Positions 1 to 10,822 of a DNA stretch of 64,000 nt are shown here, piece after piece. Below the pieces are notes generated by a model that had not been told where the DNA came from, did no database searches, and was given only the letters and a program-made list of their open reading frames with translations. The translations under genes were made by a program, and so were the position numbers. Position 1 is the first letter of the stretch; each line of letters opens with the position of its first letter. Source of the stretch: Ectobius pallidus (Eukaryota; Arthropoda; Insecta; Blattodea; Ectobiidae); the NCBI GenBank assembly GCA_964059195.1, contig CAXKWD010000007.1:868001-932000 (forward strand), read 5' to 3'.

Positions 1-331
1 TTACTATAGCGAAAAAAACAGAAAAGTGTAAATCTCAAGAATAATGCCAGTAAAACACTTCTTCTGTTTACTGTGATTTGATTGTCCTTTCTTTATCCAA
101 CGAAACAAGTATTTTGTTTGTTGTGAATTGAGAAAAGTTGTACAACAGTTCAAATAAATCAGTAATAAACCACACAATTAATTCAACTAACAAACTAGTC
201 TTATATCGACACTTGTTTTGAAATGGAGCTAGCAGTTTGTTTTTGTTAATGAAGGTGCATTTTATTACTGTATTACTGAATATAGGCTACTTTTATTGAT
301 TGAGCAAAAATAATTATTTGCACAGAAGTAT

Positions 332-1181
332 CAGGGCCCTATTTCATAAAAGTTACAATTTTACAGGTGACAGGTGACATAAAATTGTCTTACAGGTTTA
401 CATTTTGACAATTGTGTTTTTCATAAAAGCTGACAACTTTACATAAATGTCATGACAATTTTGTAGATTTGTATGACAATTTTACATATTGTTGTTTCTC
501 AAAACTTTTGAGTTTACAGGTAAAAGTCTGACAAATATGTCAAATCTTAGGATACCTATCATTTATGAAACATTAATTTTTGCTGACATATTTACAAATT
601 TACGAAAATTGTAGAATTGTCATTACAGAAGTGACAGGCAATCTTTCATATGTAGGCCAACAGAGTAGGTTATGTAAATGTGTGGCATAACTTGGCAAAC
701 TTTCTTGTGATTAAAACTTTGTTAATAAACTTGCTAAATTGTCTTGTTAATAATGAACACTAGTAGTAGTGATATTGGTAGTAGTGAAAGTGGTGAAGAA
801 ATAGACATGAAACCATCCAGTGTTTTTAGGCAATGGATTAACCTAACTTTCAATTTCAGTGACTTTGTATTAAAAGAGAAATATAATTCAATTATTTTCG
901 ATAGTAATAATCGATTGCTTAGGTATCATATTCGATGATGAGACACGTATGTGAAAGCCATCTACAGTGTACTAAAGTAATCTTAAGGTTTGACATAAAA
1001 TTGTCGCGTTTATGAAATGGGTTCTTTTAGTCTGACTATTTACATTAATTTGCCTGTAATATGAGGAAGAGTTGTAATATTTATGAAAAATATAATTGTC
1101 GTGACATATTGACAAATTTGTCAGACTTGACATAATTGTCGTATTTGTCACACCTGTAGAGTTTTATGAAATAGGGCCCTG
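332..1181. mobile_element. Non-autonomous TIR DNA transposon rich in TGACAATT motifs
   Basis: The two ends are inverted copies of a 20-bp sequence, CAGGGCCCTATTTCATAAAA at the left and its complement at the right. The interior is packed with short variants of GACAATTT, TGACA and TTACAGG in both orientations, denser near the ends, as expected of transposase-binding subterminal repeats. A 64-codon ORF at 744-938 (+) shows no domain I recognise. I could not find a matching TSD; a SINE abuts the right end and may obscure it. The superfamily is therefore not assigned. Confidence 0.7.
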
Positions 1182-1182
1182 G

Positions 1183-1373
1183 TGTGCATTCTGGTTGGTC
1201 GTTCTATGGTTATTTAACGACGGGGAAGTTCTGCATGTTAGGCCTGTGACCGTCGCCGGTGTGCCGAAATTTTGTCCTGCACACATAAATGCTATGACCT
1301 TCGTCAGGATCGAGCCCCCAACCTTGGGAACAGAAAACCTGCACGATAATGACTGAGCCACCGAGGACGACGG
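1183..1373 (-). mobile_element. tRNA-derived SINE
   Basis: Read on the minus strand, the sequence begins with a tRNA-like head: an A-box-like TGGCTCAGTC (1351-1360) and a B-box-like GGCTCGATCC (1308-1317). The unrelated tail ends in GTTAAATAACCAT. The spacing of the two pol III boxes fits a tRNA-derived promoter. The copy lies directly against the preceding TIR element. Exact ends and TSD were not resolved. Confidence 0.65.
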
Positions 1374-4083
1374 TTACCTTTTGGAAAGCTGTTGGGGAAC
1401 ATTATTTAAAAATTTGAAAAGTATATTGAGTGTTCAAGAGAGAGCTGCAGTTACTTCCGTTTAAGCCGGAAGATGAAAGGGTGAATAATACCGTTTTTGT
1501 GTAAGCACGGATATCCCAACAAGTCCCTGAACCACATTAGTTCAGATAATACGAGACTTGAACTGACTCTGTATGGAGAATGTAGATACAGTGATCTTAT
1601 TTTACAAACTTTACTGTTATAGTTTCAATGTCTTCCTTTCCAGAGAAAGCAATAAGCCAGTGCAACTCTTTCATGTGATTTCATCATTTTCCCAAAATTT
1701 CCTAGTCGAGTAAACATTGCGAAAACTTGATCCATTTCGTTCGAATAGGCCTATATTTTGTTTACTATTCGTTTTGTAAATGTAAGACCTCTTATCTTAC
1801 TTTTAACTTAAGTTAGTCATAAAAGAGGACTTCAAGTGTTTATAGTGCAATACTAATAACACAGACATTTCATAAAATACGTGAATTTTTCCCTCAAAGA
1901 GAGATGTTATAAAACTAGTGTAATTGGGGAGTCAAATAAAATTCTAAAACCTGGAATTCACTGAATATTCAGGAAGTGTGTTTATTTCAAGTTGTTTCAT
2001 GTGTAAAATTTGTCCATTACTTATTTATTGCGTTGTAGTTAATTTTTTGGGTATTTATAGCATGATTTAACACTCATTAAAACTAAGTAGTCAAGAGTAA
2101 TCAGTTATGTCCTGTTTGATTTGAGAAAATATAAAACTTAAGGTTCAATGTGGTATAAGATTGACTCCGAAAACTATGTGTAGTTAATTACTATGTAAAG
2201 AGCTAAAAGTGACTTTTGGACCCACCCGTAATGGTGATAGTTTTGTTATATATTATTGTAAGAGTTAAATAAATGTTCTGACAATCTTGAAATGGTTTAT
2301 AAATTTTATTTTATCCCTCATACCTTCATTAATAATAACATTAAGTCTCTAACATTAATAGCAGAACAGCAAATGAACTTCTGTTTTGCATCATTAAAAT
2401 TATTGTCCAAATTATGTCCCACCCGTAATAGATTTTGAAAAACAAATTTTAAATAATGCTTTGCATGTAGTTTGGAGGAGAAGGTATGGTAGATTTTACA
2501 GCATGTGCAGAACCAGTTCTAATTCATTATCTATGACATGTACTGAGCCAAAATAGTTGTCATAATATGGTAGAATGTCTCACCCGTAATTATGAAATGG
2601 CTGAACAGTAAATTTACGTAATTTACGTAATTTCTTAGTTTACCTCTATAGAGAAAACTCGTGTTGAGGGCGCAGTGTACTTACAAATTCAACACTAGCT
2701 TTTAATAGAGGGATGAAAAATATATAAAAGAGGAAAATAATAAATGTATTCACATTTGTATTACCTAATTGTGTTTTTTAAACAGTTGTCTTGAATGAGA
2801 TATTTTCCTTCCGTAAATATGTATATTTAAATGTAATTTATATCTACTGTTAAGCAGTAGATGTGCTATTAAAGCAGTCAGAATATAGACATTCTCTTGA
2901 ACAGTCAGTATGTGCAAACGTTGTTTTAAAAGTTTTTTTTCTTTACAGTCAAACCTATGTTTCTCCCCTTAAAAGCCATTCAAGTAAACAGATGTTTAAC
3001 CGGCCAAGAGTTCTAACATCCAGATTTGTTCTTCCATTCCAAGACAGTGGGCATTTTAATATAGTGTTCAGGCTCTGTATTACTTATGTGACTCGAATGT
3101 AACAGTGAAATTGGGTGTTACAAACGCGTTGTGTTCGTGGCATGGACTTATTCTTAACACAATTCTAGCTGTTAGGCATATTGTCTTATAAAGAGCTAAC
3201 ATTAGAGATTTTTCGGAAGGTCCACTGTTTACAGAACTACTTGTACAGAAATTTCCTTTAAAAAATCGCATACGTTGACAGTCTCCGTTCTATGCTATCA
3301 TGGGCTTGTTGTTGGGACAAGCACTATTTCTGTGGCTTGGTTCAATTTCTTGCAAAAGTGAGATCTATGCATTACTGAGCTCCGCTAGTCTTTATCTTTC
3401 GTTTAATAAAAGTGTCAATGTCTGTTGCTATTAATAGACATAATACAGAAATATTAGAGGTCAATGTCGGAAGTTGTCAGCAAAAAAATGTTACTTCTAC
3501 AACGGCTCAAAGTCAGTTATCTCAAAAGCAAGTTTTATGACATTGAACCTTTTAGAACGAAACCACACATTTAATAGCAATGCATAATTATGGTTAAGTC
3601 TAAATATTTATTTTTATTTTATTTATTTATCTTTCTGCACAACGCAGATTGCCTTGCAGACAAAGAATAACTTTCAACAAAGTATACACTTACACACAAA
3701 AAAAAAATTACAAGCTTTCATTACAAGTTAGATCATAAACATAATGACAGGAAAATTAAAATTAAAATAATCAGTAATAAAACCATTAAACTTGGAGAAA
3801 GGAAACCTGTCCAGCTTAATTGTTGTTATTGTACAGGTGGTTTCTTAAGATTTGGATGGATCCCTTAAGTGATAATAACGCCACTTCAGTGTACAGATTT
3901 TGTGACAATGAGAAACGTTTACAGAAATTAATAAAGAACTTTGTTATTGTTCCCTACTACCAACCATTAGTCCAGTACATATAGTAAGCAGAAAGTTTCA
4001 TAATTCTTTCATTTCAGTTTGAGAATAGTGTAGCACACAAATTAATAAGAATGGTACCGCGCTGCTGGTGTTTGGAGAAAAGG
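1374..4083. other. No gene seen
   Basis: AT-rich sequence with no recognisable coding exon, RNA gene or complete mobile element. It contains three copies of a (C/T)CACCCGTAAT word at 2221, 2418 and 2579, which may mark an old transposon. The short ORFs here look random. Confidence 0.5.
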
Positions 4084-4899
<816 letters not shown>

Positions 4900-5087
4900 G
4901 AGCCTTTAATACCTAAAGGGCAACGGCATTTCCTAAAATGAGGGTAGCTCGATTGTTCTACCCACGTTTGAGCTAAGAATGTAGAATTCTCCTGACTTTT
5001 TCCTAGGTAGATCGTTTGTCTTCATCTATGATTGTTTTACATTTCGCCTTTTCACTGCTCTTTTCACATATTATCACTTTTGCTGTC

Positions 5088-5475
5088 TTATTCAGGTCTG
5101 TCCTTGGTATTTTATGCGGTTTTCGTGTGCCTTCCAGACGTCTCGGTTCCTCGCCATCCTAGTTCAGGTGCTGCCAGTGTTCTTTTTCAATTCGTCCTCC
5201 CCTCCCGTGCTTGGTCCGCCCGGTCCTCTTTCTCCTTCTCTCGGATCCCACATCGTTGCAATGTTTGCCCAACGGTTGTTATTCAGTCTTGTTGCGTGAC
5301 CTGTCCATCTCCACTTCGCTACTTGATCTGCTGTCGCGGCGTCTTTTTCCTTATTTCAGTCGCTTCTTGATATCTGTAATATCTTCCTTTTCATCTTTCT
5401 CTGAGTGGTCTGTATTGATGTCCTTTGTTGTTGGGTTGTTGTCCAAGTTTGAGCTACGTATATCAATGTTGGGAG
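5088..5475 (-). pseudogene. Decayed non-LTR retrotransposon ORF2 C-terminus
   Basis: The minus strand can be read in pieces across frames as the C-terminal tail of an insect LINE ORF2. From upstream, the pieces are LIYVAQTWTTTQQQ, TSIQTTQRKMKRK, KWRWTGHATRLNNNRW, TMWDPREGERGPGGPS and RNRDVWKAHENRIKY. These match the familiar 'YG.ETW', 'QR.MER', 'RWAGHVAR...RW', 'W.PR.G.R..GRP' and 'D...W' blocks of endonuclease-reverse transcriptase elements. Frame changes and an in-frame stop show that it is dead. No RT catalytic region is present. The family assignment is from recalled consensus blocks, not a search. Confidence 0.7.
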
Positions 5476-5499
5476 TATGCAGCTGTCTAATAATGAAAG

Positions 5500-6232
5500 A
5501 TAAGGATAACGAAAGTTAAACTTCCTCTCTCTAGCCAGGAATAGAACTCAGAGCTCCTGGATTTATAGATCACTTTGTTTCACCATAAAAACAAAGTTTG
5601 TAGAAATAATGCAATTTTAATCACAATGAACGGCAACGCGGTGGAAATTTGTTCCAATTTGCTTTGTCGTAGTGAAACTTGATTTCAATACACAAAACTT
5701 TGCACTACGGAATCAGAAACGGTACTGAAGGCACATTTGAGGAGCGATAGACGCATAGATGTGACAACAATGAAGAAACGGATGTCGCAGGAGCGCTGCT
5801 GGTCGAAGTTGTGATCTGTATTGTGTGCGCACAACAATAGCGTGACCAGACAACAGCAGGTCCATAACGAATGAACTCGAATCGAATTTGCACTATTCAT
5901 GATCAAATAACCTCAAATAGCCTTCCTATTGCGGACTGAAACTTCTGCAAGTTCTGCCTAATGTTGTTACAATGCACAGGATTTGTTTTGGTCTCTACTG
6001 TTATGGAGGAAGAAGGTAATCCAATCAGGAGGAATGTAGCGTAAGACAAACACATCAAACATCCTAGAACAGATTTCTAGGTATAATAATATATATTTTA
6101 TTTATTTTACCTGGCCGAACTAGCACTTCAAAGTTAAAAAAGCAGGTGAAAGAGGGTGAAATGACGTATGCTATCCTTACAGCAGACCGCGTTTAGGAAA
6201 TCCCACACTCCTGAATGTCTATACCTTATAAC
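5500..6232. other. No gene seen
   Basis: Short random ORFs only. I see no repeat or gene that I can support. Confidence 0.5.
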
Positions 6233-6234
6233 TA

Positions 6235-7174
6235 GGGCCCGGGGGTTTAGCCAATAATTCGTCAAGTTAGTGGTACACAAGGCATAGAAAGCTTTCTGAG
6301 TTAGTAAACAACTTGCACTGCATGTGGCAGTTTAGTGTTCTGTTGACGACGTTGTGTGTTGTGCGTTCTTGACAACCAGTGGCGGATCATACCTAAAATG
6401 AGTGGGGGTGCTGCTCCAGAAAATGTTTAGCCTTTTGTTTAGAAAAGCTACTAAATAATATCAAGTTCATTGCAAATAATTTCGGCAACTGTATCACTCT
6501 TCTAGAGAGACGAAATATGTAAATGGCACAAGCGATCAGACTCGTGGAGGAATTATTCATAGGTAAGAGTCAACCTGAAGATGGAATACTTCTACAGGTG
6601 CAGCAGAAATAAAATAAAAAATCTCCAGAAAAATGCAGGATTTTTCTACTGTTTTTACCTTTCGAGGTGCACTGGAAGGTTCTACAGAAGACCATGATGT
6701 GTACCCATACAAGGGAAACACTAATATCTCATCCCCCGTCACGTCATGAGACGTAGAGAGAAGTTTTTACCATTAAAGATCTTCTTTGGAGGAAAATAGA
6801 AGATATTTTTCTTTTGAAAACTTCAAAATGTATATTGCCATCACTGCAACAAAGCGTATGCACAGACATATAAATTGCCTTTTAATTTTCACTGTGAATA
6901 TTGTTAACAAATATTAAAGCATTGGTTGTGTATATTTATGTTCGTTTTACTAGGAAATATATTTTGTTTCTGTGATTTACGATTAAATGTGCAAACTATT
7001 CTATGACGCTGTGTCTATCATTTCACTAGACTAGCTGCACTGCCCTTGAACTTGAATGTTCGTATTAAAGTGCGCCACTGAAAGCAAGTCACCACTTCCC
7101 TCGTGTTTATATACAGCTATATCCCAGTCACCACTAACCTGAGGTAATGTTTTTGTGGCTAAACCCCCGGGCCC
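6235..7174. mobile_element. TA-flanked MITE with GGGCCCGGGGG termini
   Basis: The left end GGGCCCGGGGGTTTAGCCA (6235-6253) has its exact inverted complement at 7156-7174. Both ends are bordered by TA (6233-6234 and 7175-7176), the signature of Tc1/mariner/pogo-type insertion. No transposase is recognisable inside, so it is non-autonomous. A possible second, hAT-like pair (CAGTGGCGG at 6377, GCGCCACTG near 7072) lies inside but lacks a matching 8-bp duplication. Confidence 0.75.
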
Positions 7175-7866
7175 TACTTATAACATACACAGCTTGAAAG
7201 TGAATATTATACTATCGGTAATTACAATAATAAAGTCATAAACAGACAAACGATCGGACATAAAGCAATATCTCTGCCTTTGTGTTTACAAACTATCTTC
7301 ATCCACGGTGATGTCATCGCACTGTGCAGTGTACAGTACACTCAGCACGAAATATCAGCCGCCTATAACCTGATACATTGACATTGCGTCGTGCTGCGCA
7401 CAGCAAAATTAAGTGTTAGTATACGTAACTCATGGGGTCAGTAGCTCCTTTTCAGGATTAAAATGTACGCCAAGAATGCAAGCATTTCTAAAACACAGCA
7501 CACTACTGTGAATGACGTTCTGTCACAGATGGTACTTACTTCATTCCTCCTCTCTCCCTGCAGGGACCTACATGCGGACGTAAACATTGACAACTCTCTT
7601 TGCCTAGTGGCATTCCTAAATGTCCTGATTTATACTTTAGCTTCCAATGTAAGGAATCATTTATTATAACGCGGTACTGGAACACACAAAGGTGGTATAA
7701 ATGCATGCAAGGTTACATCATTACGATAAAAACACGTGAACTTCCTGCGGCTATGACTTCAATAGTTTTTGTATTTTGTGAATGTTCGTTCTTCATCGCA
7801 GGTTGTTAATGGTTAAATAAAGAATAAGACTGCTGATTTCATAATTGTTGCGCGTCTTTTAAATTA

Positions 7867-8870
7867 CAGTAGAAGCCCGAAATACCGCAGATTCGGATGT
7901 AACGCGGGGAAAAGTATGTCCCTTAATAAAAATGTACCGTAGATTTATAAATAAAATTTTTATTTTGGAAGTTAAGTTAAAACAGTAAAAACTCTGCAAA
8001 GAGCGGTTCTGCAGTAGGTACATTTTTTTACCGTTAGACCATCCCTCACCCGCTAGTTGACCGTCACCACTTCATTCAAAAGGATTTAGCTCAACTAACG
8101 GGACATGGAATGAATAGTGTAGTTCTATAAGGATTTAAAAAAATTTTCATCTGCCAGAAATTCTAGAGTGATAGGGAAAAAGCGAAATAGTCAAAATATC
8201 GAATTTTTAGGACAGATAAATAATTTATTTCCACAGTATTATTACAATATTTAGTTCAGTCCACCATACATTTTTACACAGTATCTTATACTTTATAAAA
8301 TATCTGAGTGGGCTGATCTAAATAGTGTAACAATGCTGTGAAACTAAACTGTTTTTTGTCTTTCCTAAAACTCTGGTATTTTGACTTATTCGCTTTTTCA
8401 ATATCACTCTAGAACTCTTAAAACCTAGGAAAGTTGAAATATGATTTTAGTTTGAATCACGCATTCGGATTGTAAAGTCGCGAGTTCGGAATACAAAGTG
8501 TCGCAGAAGTGGAAATAAACTGAAAATTATTGATCGTGTAAAAAACGGGAAGACGGGAATATTAAACGGTCTAAAGCGAATGTTACAATGTATGTTTTAG
8601 TAAATGCTGTACGTTACTCTCAGGAATCAGAAAAATTCTCGCGCCCCATCTGCGAAGGAAGAGCCGTAAATTGAGATCAGTTACAGGACTGGATTAATTA
8701 GCATAACTGGTCAGTATTTTTAAAACTACAGTATTTTATATTGCTGTATAACATTGTAATTTATTAGTGAACCAATGTTTCCCTCCACGGGGTCGATTTT
8801 TGTCATATCTTCGGTCACTTTTCGATGTACCGCGGTCCCCCATCAACCGCGTTATTTCGAGCTTCTACTC
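7867..8870 (+). mobile_element. Pogo-like DNA transposon derivative
   Basis: The left end CAGTAGAAGCCCGAAATA and the right end (complement of GAGTAGAAGCTCGAAATA) form an imperfect TIR that continues toward 'AACGCGG'. TA dinucleotides lie outside at 7865-7866 and 8871-8872. At 8511-8591 (+) a relic reads KLKIIDRVKNGKTG, resembling the N-terminal helix-turn-helix start of pogo/CENP-B-type transposases. No DDE domain is visible. This is an old, internally deleted copy. Confidence 0.65.
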
Positions 8871-9662
8871 TATTTACTATTATACCATTTCTTATCAAAA
8901 CACAGCGTAACTTCTGTTTCACTCGTTCCGGAGCCCGAAAAGTTTTATTACACATCAATAACATTTATGGTTAGCATCAAACTCTTTAACAGCTACTGAT
9001 ATAACACTCAAATTATTGCTCTTTATAAATTTTAAACTTTCAAATAATTGTCTTGGAATCAGGGATAGAGCTATCTCTATAAAAAACGCTTCGATTTTGT
9101 CTAAAGCGGTAATAATTTTTGTAATGATATCGTAAGGCGTGGCAAAGTATGGTATAGTCAATGTTGTCAGTGCCCGTGTTTTGTTGCCGCGTAGGGGGAG
9201 CGGGGGTGGTACCGGACAGAGGCTGGTATCGGACAAGCCCAATATCTCTTGCTAGCAGGTGCTTGGACGACCGGTTTTGTGATTGACAGCCTTGGCTAAA
9301 TGTTTGAACAGGGTGAACATCTTATTCAGTTGACAGCTAGTTTCGTTTGTGAGTGATAGTGCTTTTTGTTCTTTTCTGTGTAAATCGGCTTGCACGAAGA
9401 TAACTTCACAAAGCAGTAACAGGAAGAAGGGTGAGTTGTGTTACATTCTAACATCACTAACAGAAGCACTATAGGGCCTACTTAAGGCTATAAGCTGTAG
9501 GTTTAGAATTTAATTCTCTTCAAAGGTTCTTGGTTGTGATTTTTTTTTCTTTGGACCGTGAATCGGGTGGTATCGGACAGGAAGCTAGCGGGTGGTATCG
9601 GACAATATAGCTACTCATCCTACGTGGTTACTGATGGTTCTTTCCTTTGGTTATAGGTAAAT

Positions 9663-9872
9663 ATGGGGAAGATAAGAAGAAAGTGGGACGAAGGTGATAT
9701 ATTTGCCGTGAACAATGTCAGGGACAAAAAAAATGACTACTCGAGAGACAAGTGATCGTTTTCAGTACCGAAAAGTACATTAGCTGATAGGTTAAAAACT
9801 CTTAAAGATTGCAAAGAAATTCCTCTGAAAGTATGCACGGCCAACAGAGGGACTTACCAACCTAGCTCTACA
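9663..9872 (+). pseudogene. Pogo-type transposase N-terminal fragment
   Basis: Starts at ATG 9663 with MGKIRRKWDEGD and continues, after an in-frame TGA at 9753-9755, as FSVPKSTLADRLKTL. This matches the psq-type helix-turn-helix layout of pogo transposases, where 'VPKSTL..R' is the recognition-helix block. The family binds the transposon ends through this domain. The reading then stops near 9870, where the sequence jumps to the C-terminal zinc-binding part in another frame. The CENP-B-type second HTH and the DDE catalytic domain are absent, so this copy cannot transpose itself. Confidence 0.7.
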
Positions 9873-10096
9873 TGTCACTAGCATTAATATCACCATTGAT
9901 GAAAACTGCACAGAAGAAACTTAAATTCACTGGGAACAATACAGAAGACGGAGAGACTGAATGCATCATTTGTAGAGGAACGTTTAGTAACGTTTGGATT
10001 CAGTGCAGTGTTTGCAACGGCTGGGCACACGAAAAATGTGCAAATTTGGAGGGGAACTCTTTATTTTGTAAATGTGACATTTGTATAAAAAAGTAA
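9872..10096 (+). pseudogene. Pogo-type transposase C-terminal zinc-binding tail
   Basis: The reading frame ends with ECIICRGTFS..WIQCSVCNGWAHEKCANLEG..LFCKCDICIKK. Its C-x2-C...C-x2-C-x3-WAHE-x-C spacing resembles the PHD-like finger found at the C-terminus of many insect pogo/Tigger-like transposases. It lies inside a TIR pair and downstream of a matching N-terminal HTH. It is therefore better explained as the end of an internally deleted transposase than as a host PHD gene. The start is arbitrary because the true upstream coding sequence has been deleted. The stop at 10094-10096 may be the original one. Confidence 0.7.
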
Positions 10097-10519
10097 AACA
10101 GTGAAGCTTTATACTTTGAACATGGAAATAAGTCTTTTGTGGAAAACAGTGACTGTCCGATACCACCCTCCATTTTTCAAAAGTACAAAAATGCAACTAC
10201 TTTTTAATTTTCTTGTGCTAATTACATTTTTTTGTTTTAATTAATTATATTCATATAAACATTTAGTTATGAGAATAAAGTTATCTGTAAAGTAGATTAA
10301 ACATTTGTTTCCAGTTTCAAAAAAGAGTTACGTCGCAAAAACCTAAGGTGTCCGATACCACCCCCCGTTCCGGCCTATACACTCAAGAATTCTCATTATT
10401 TTATCACGGTAAGTGTACAATGAGGGAAATACTATGAAAATTATACTATTTTATTTCTCACTCGTCGTAATAATATATTTACTAAGAAACGTTACATGAA
10501 AAATTAATGTAATAGGCCT

Positions 10520-10822
10520 ACTTATGTACAAAGTACGCCGTAGCGTAGTGGTTGAGACGCTGCGCTACAAACCGGAAGGTCGAGGTCGTTGAGATTTTTC
10601 AATTGACCTAATCCTTCTGGTGGCACTATGGCCCTTGGGGTCGACTCAGCCTCTAACAGAAATGAGTACCAGGAGCAATCCTGGGGGTAAAGGCGGCCGG
10701 TTGGTAAGGCTGACAACCTTACCACCTTCATGTGCCGAATGTCTAAAATCTGGGAGCCTGAACCTCCTGGAACCTTCTGGGCCTCCATGGCCTGTATAGG
10801 GAACACTTTACTTATGTACAAA
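10520..10822 (+). mobile_element. tRNA-derived SINE (GTACGCCGTAGCG family) with TSD
   Basis: Flanked by direct repeats ACTTATGTACAAA (10520-10532 and 10810-10822), a target-site duplication typical of LINE-mobilised insertion. The body begins GTACGCCGTAGCGTAGTGG, an A-box-like tRNA head, followed by a degenerate B box near AAGGTCGAGG. It ends with CTCCATGGCCTGTATAGGG. A second copy, inverted, lies at 16,882-17,180. Confidence 0.85.

Larger units (their letters stand above)
9194..10375 (+). mobile_element. Internally deleted pogo-type element with repeated TGGTATCGGACA
   Basis: Imperfect TIRs (left GGGGGAGCGGGGGTGGTACC, right complement GGCCGGAACGGGGGGTGGTA) lie between TA dinucleotides at 9192-9193 and 10376-10377. 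The word GGTGGTATCGGACA or a close variant recurs in subterminal positions near 9205, 9222, 9566, 9590, 10152 and 10350. This is consistent with multiple transposase-binding sites. Inside are the two ends of a transposase gene with the catalytic centre missing. Confidence 0.8.

Noticed and set aside
6377..7080. hAT-like element (CAGTGGCGG ... GCGCCACTG) inside the 6.2-kb MITE
   Set aside because: The flanking 8-mers (TTGACAAC and AAAGCAAG) do not match, and the terminal match is short.
9872..10096. Possible host PHD-finger gene
   Set aside because: It lies inside a TA-flanked TIR pair, downstream of a pogo-type HTH, and matches the zinc-binding tail of pogo-like transposases.
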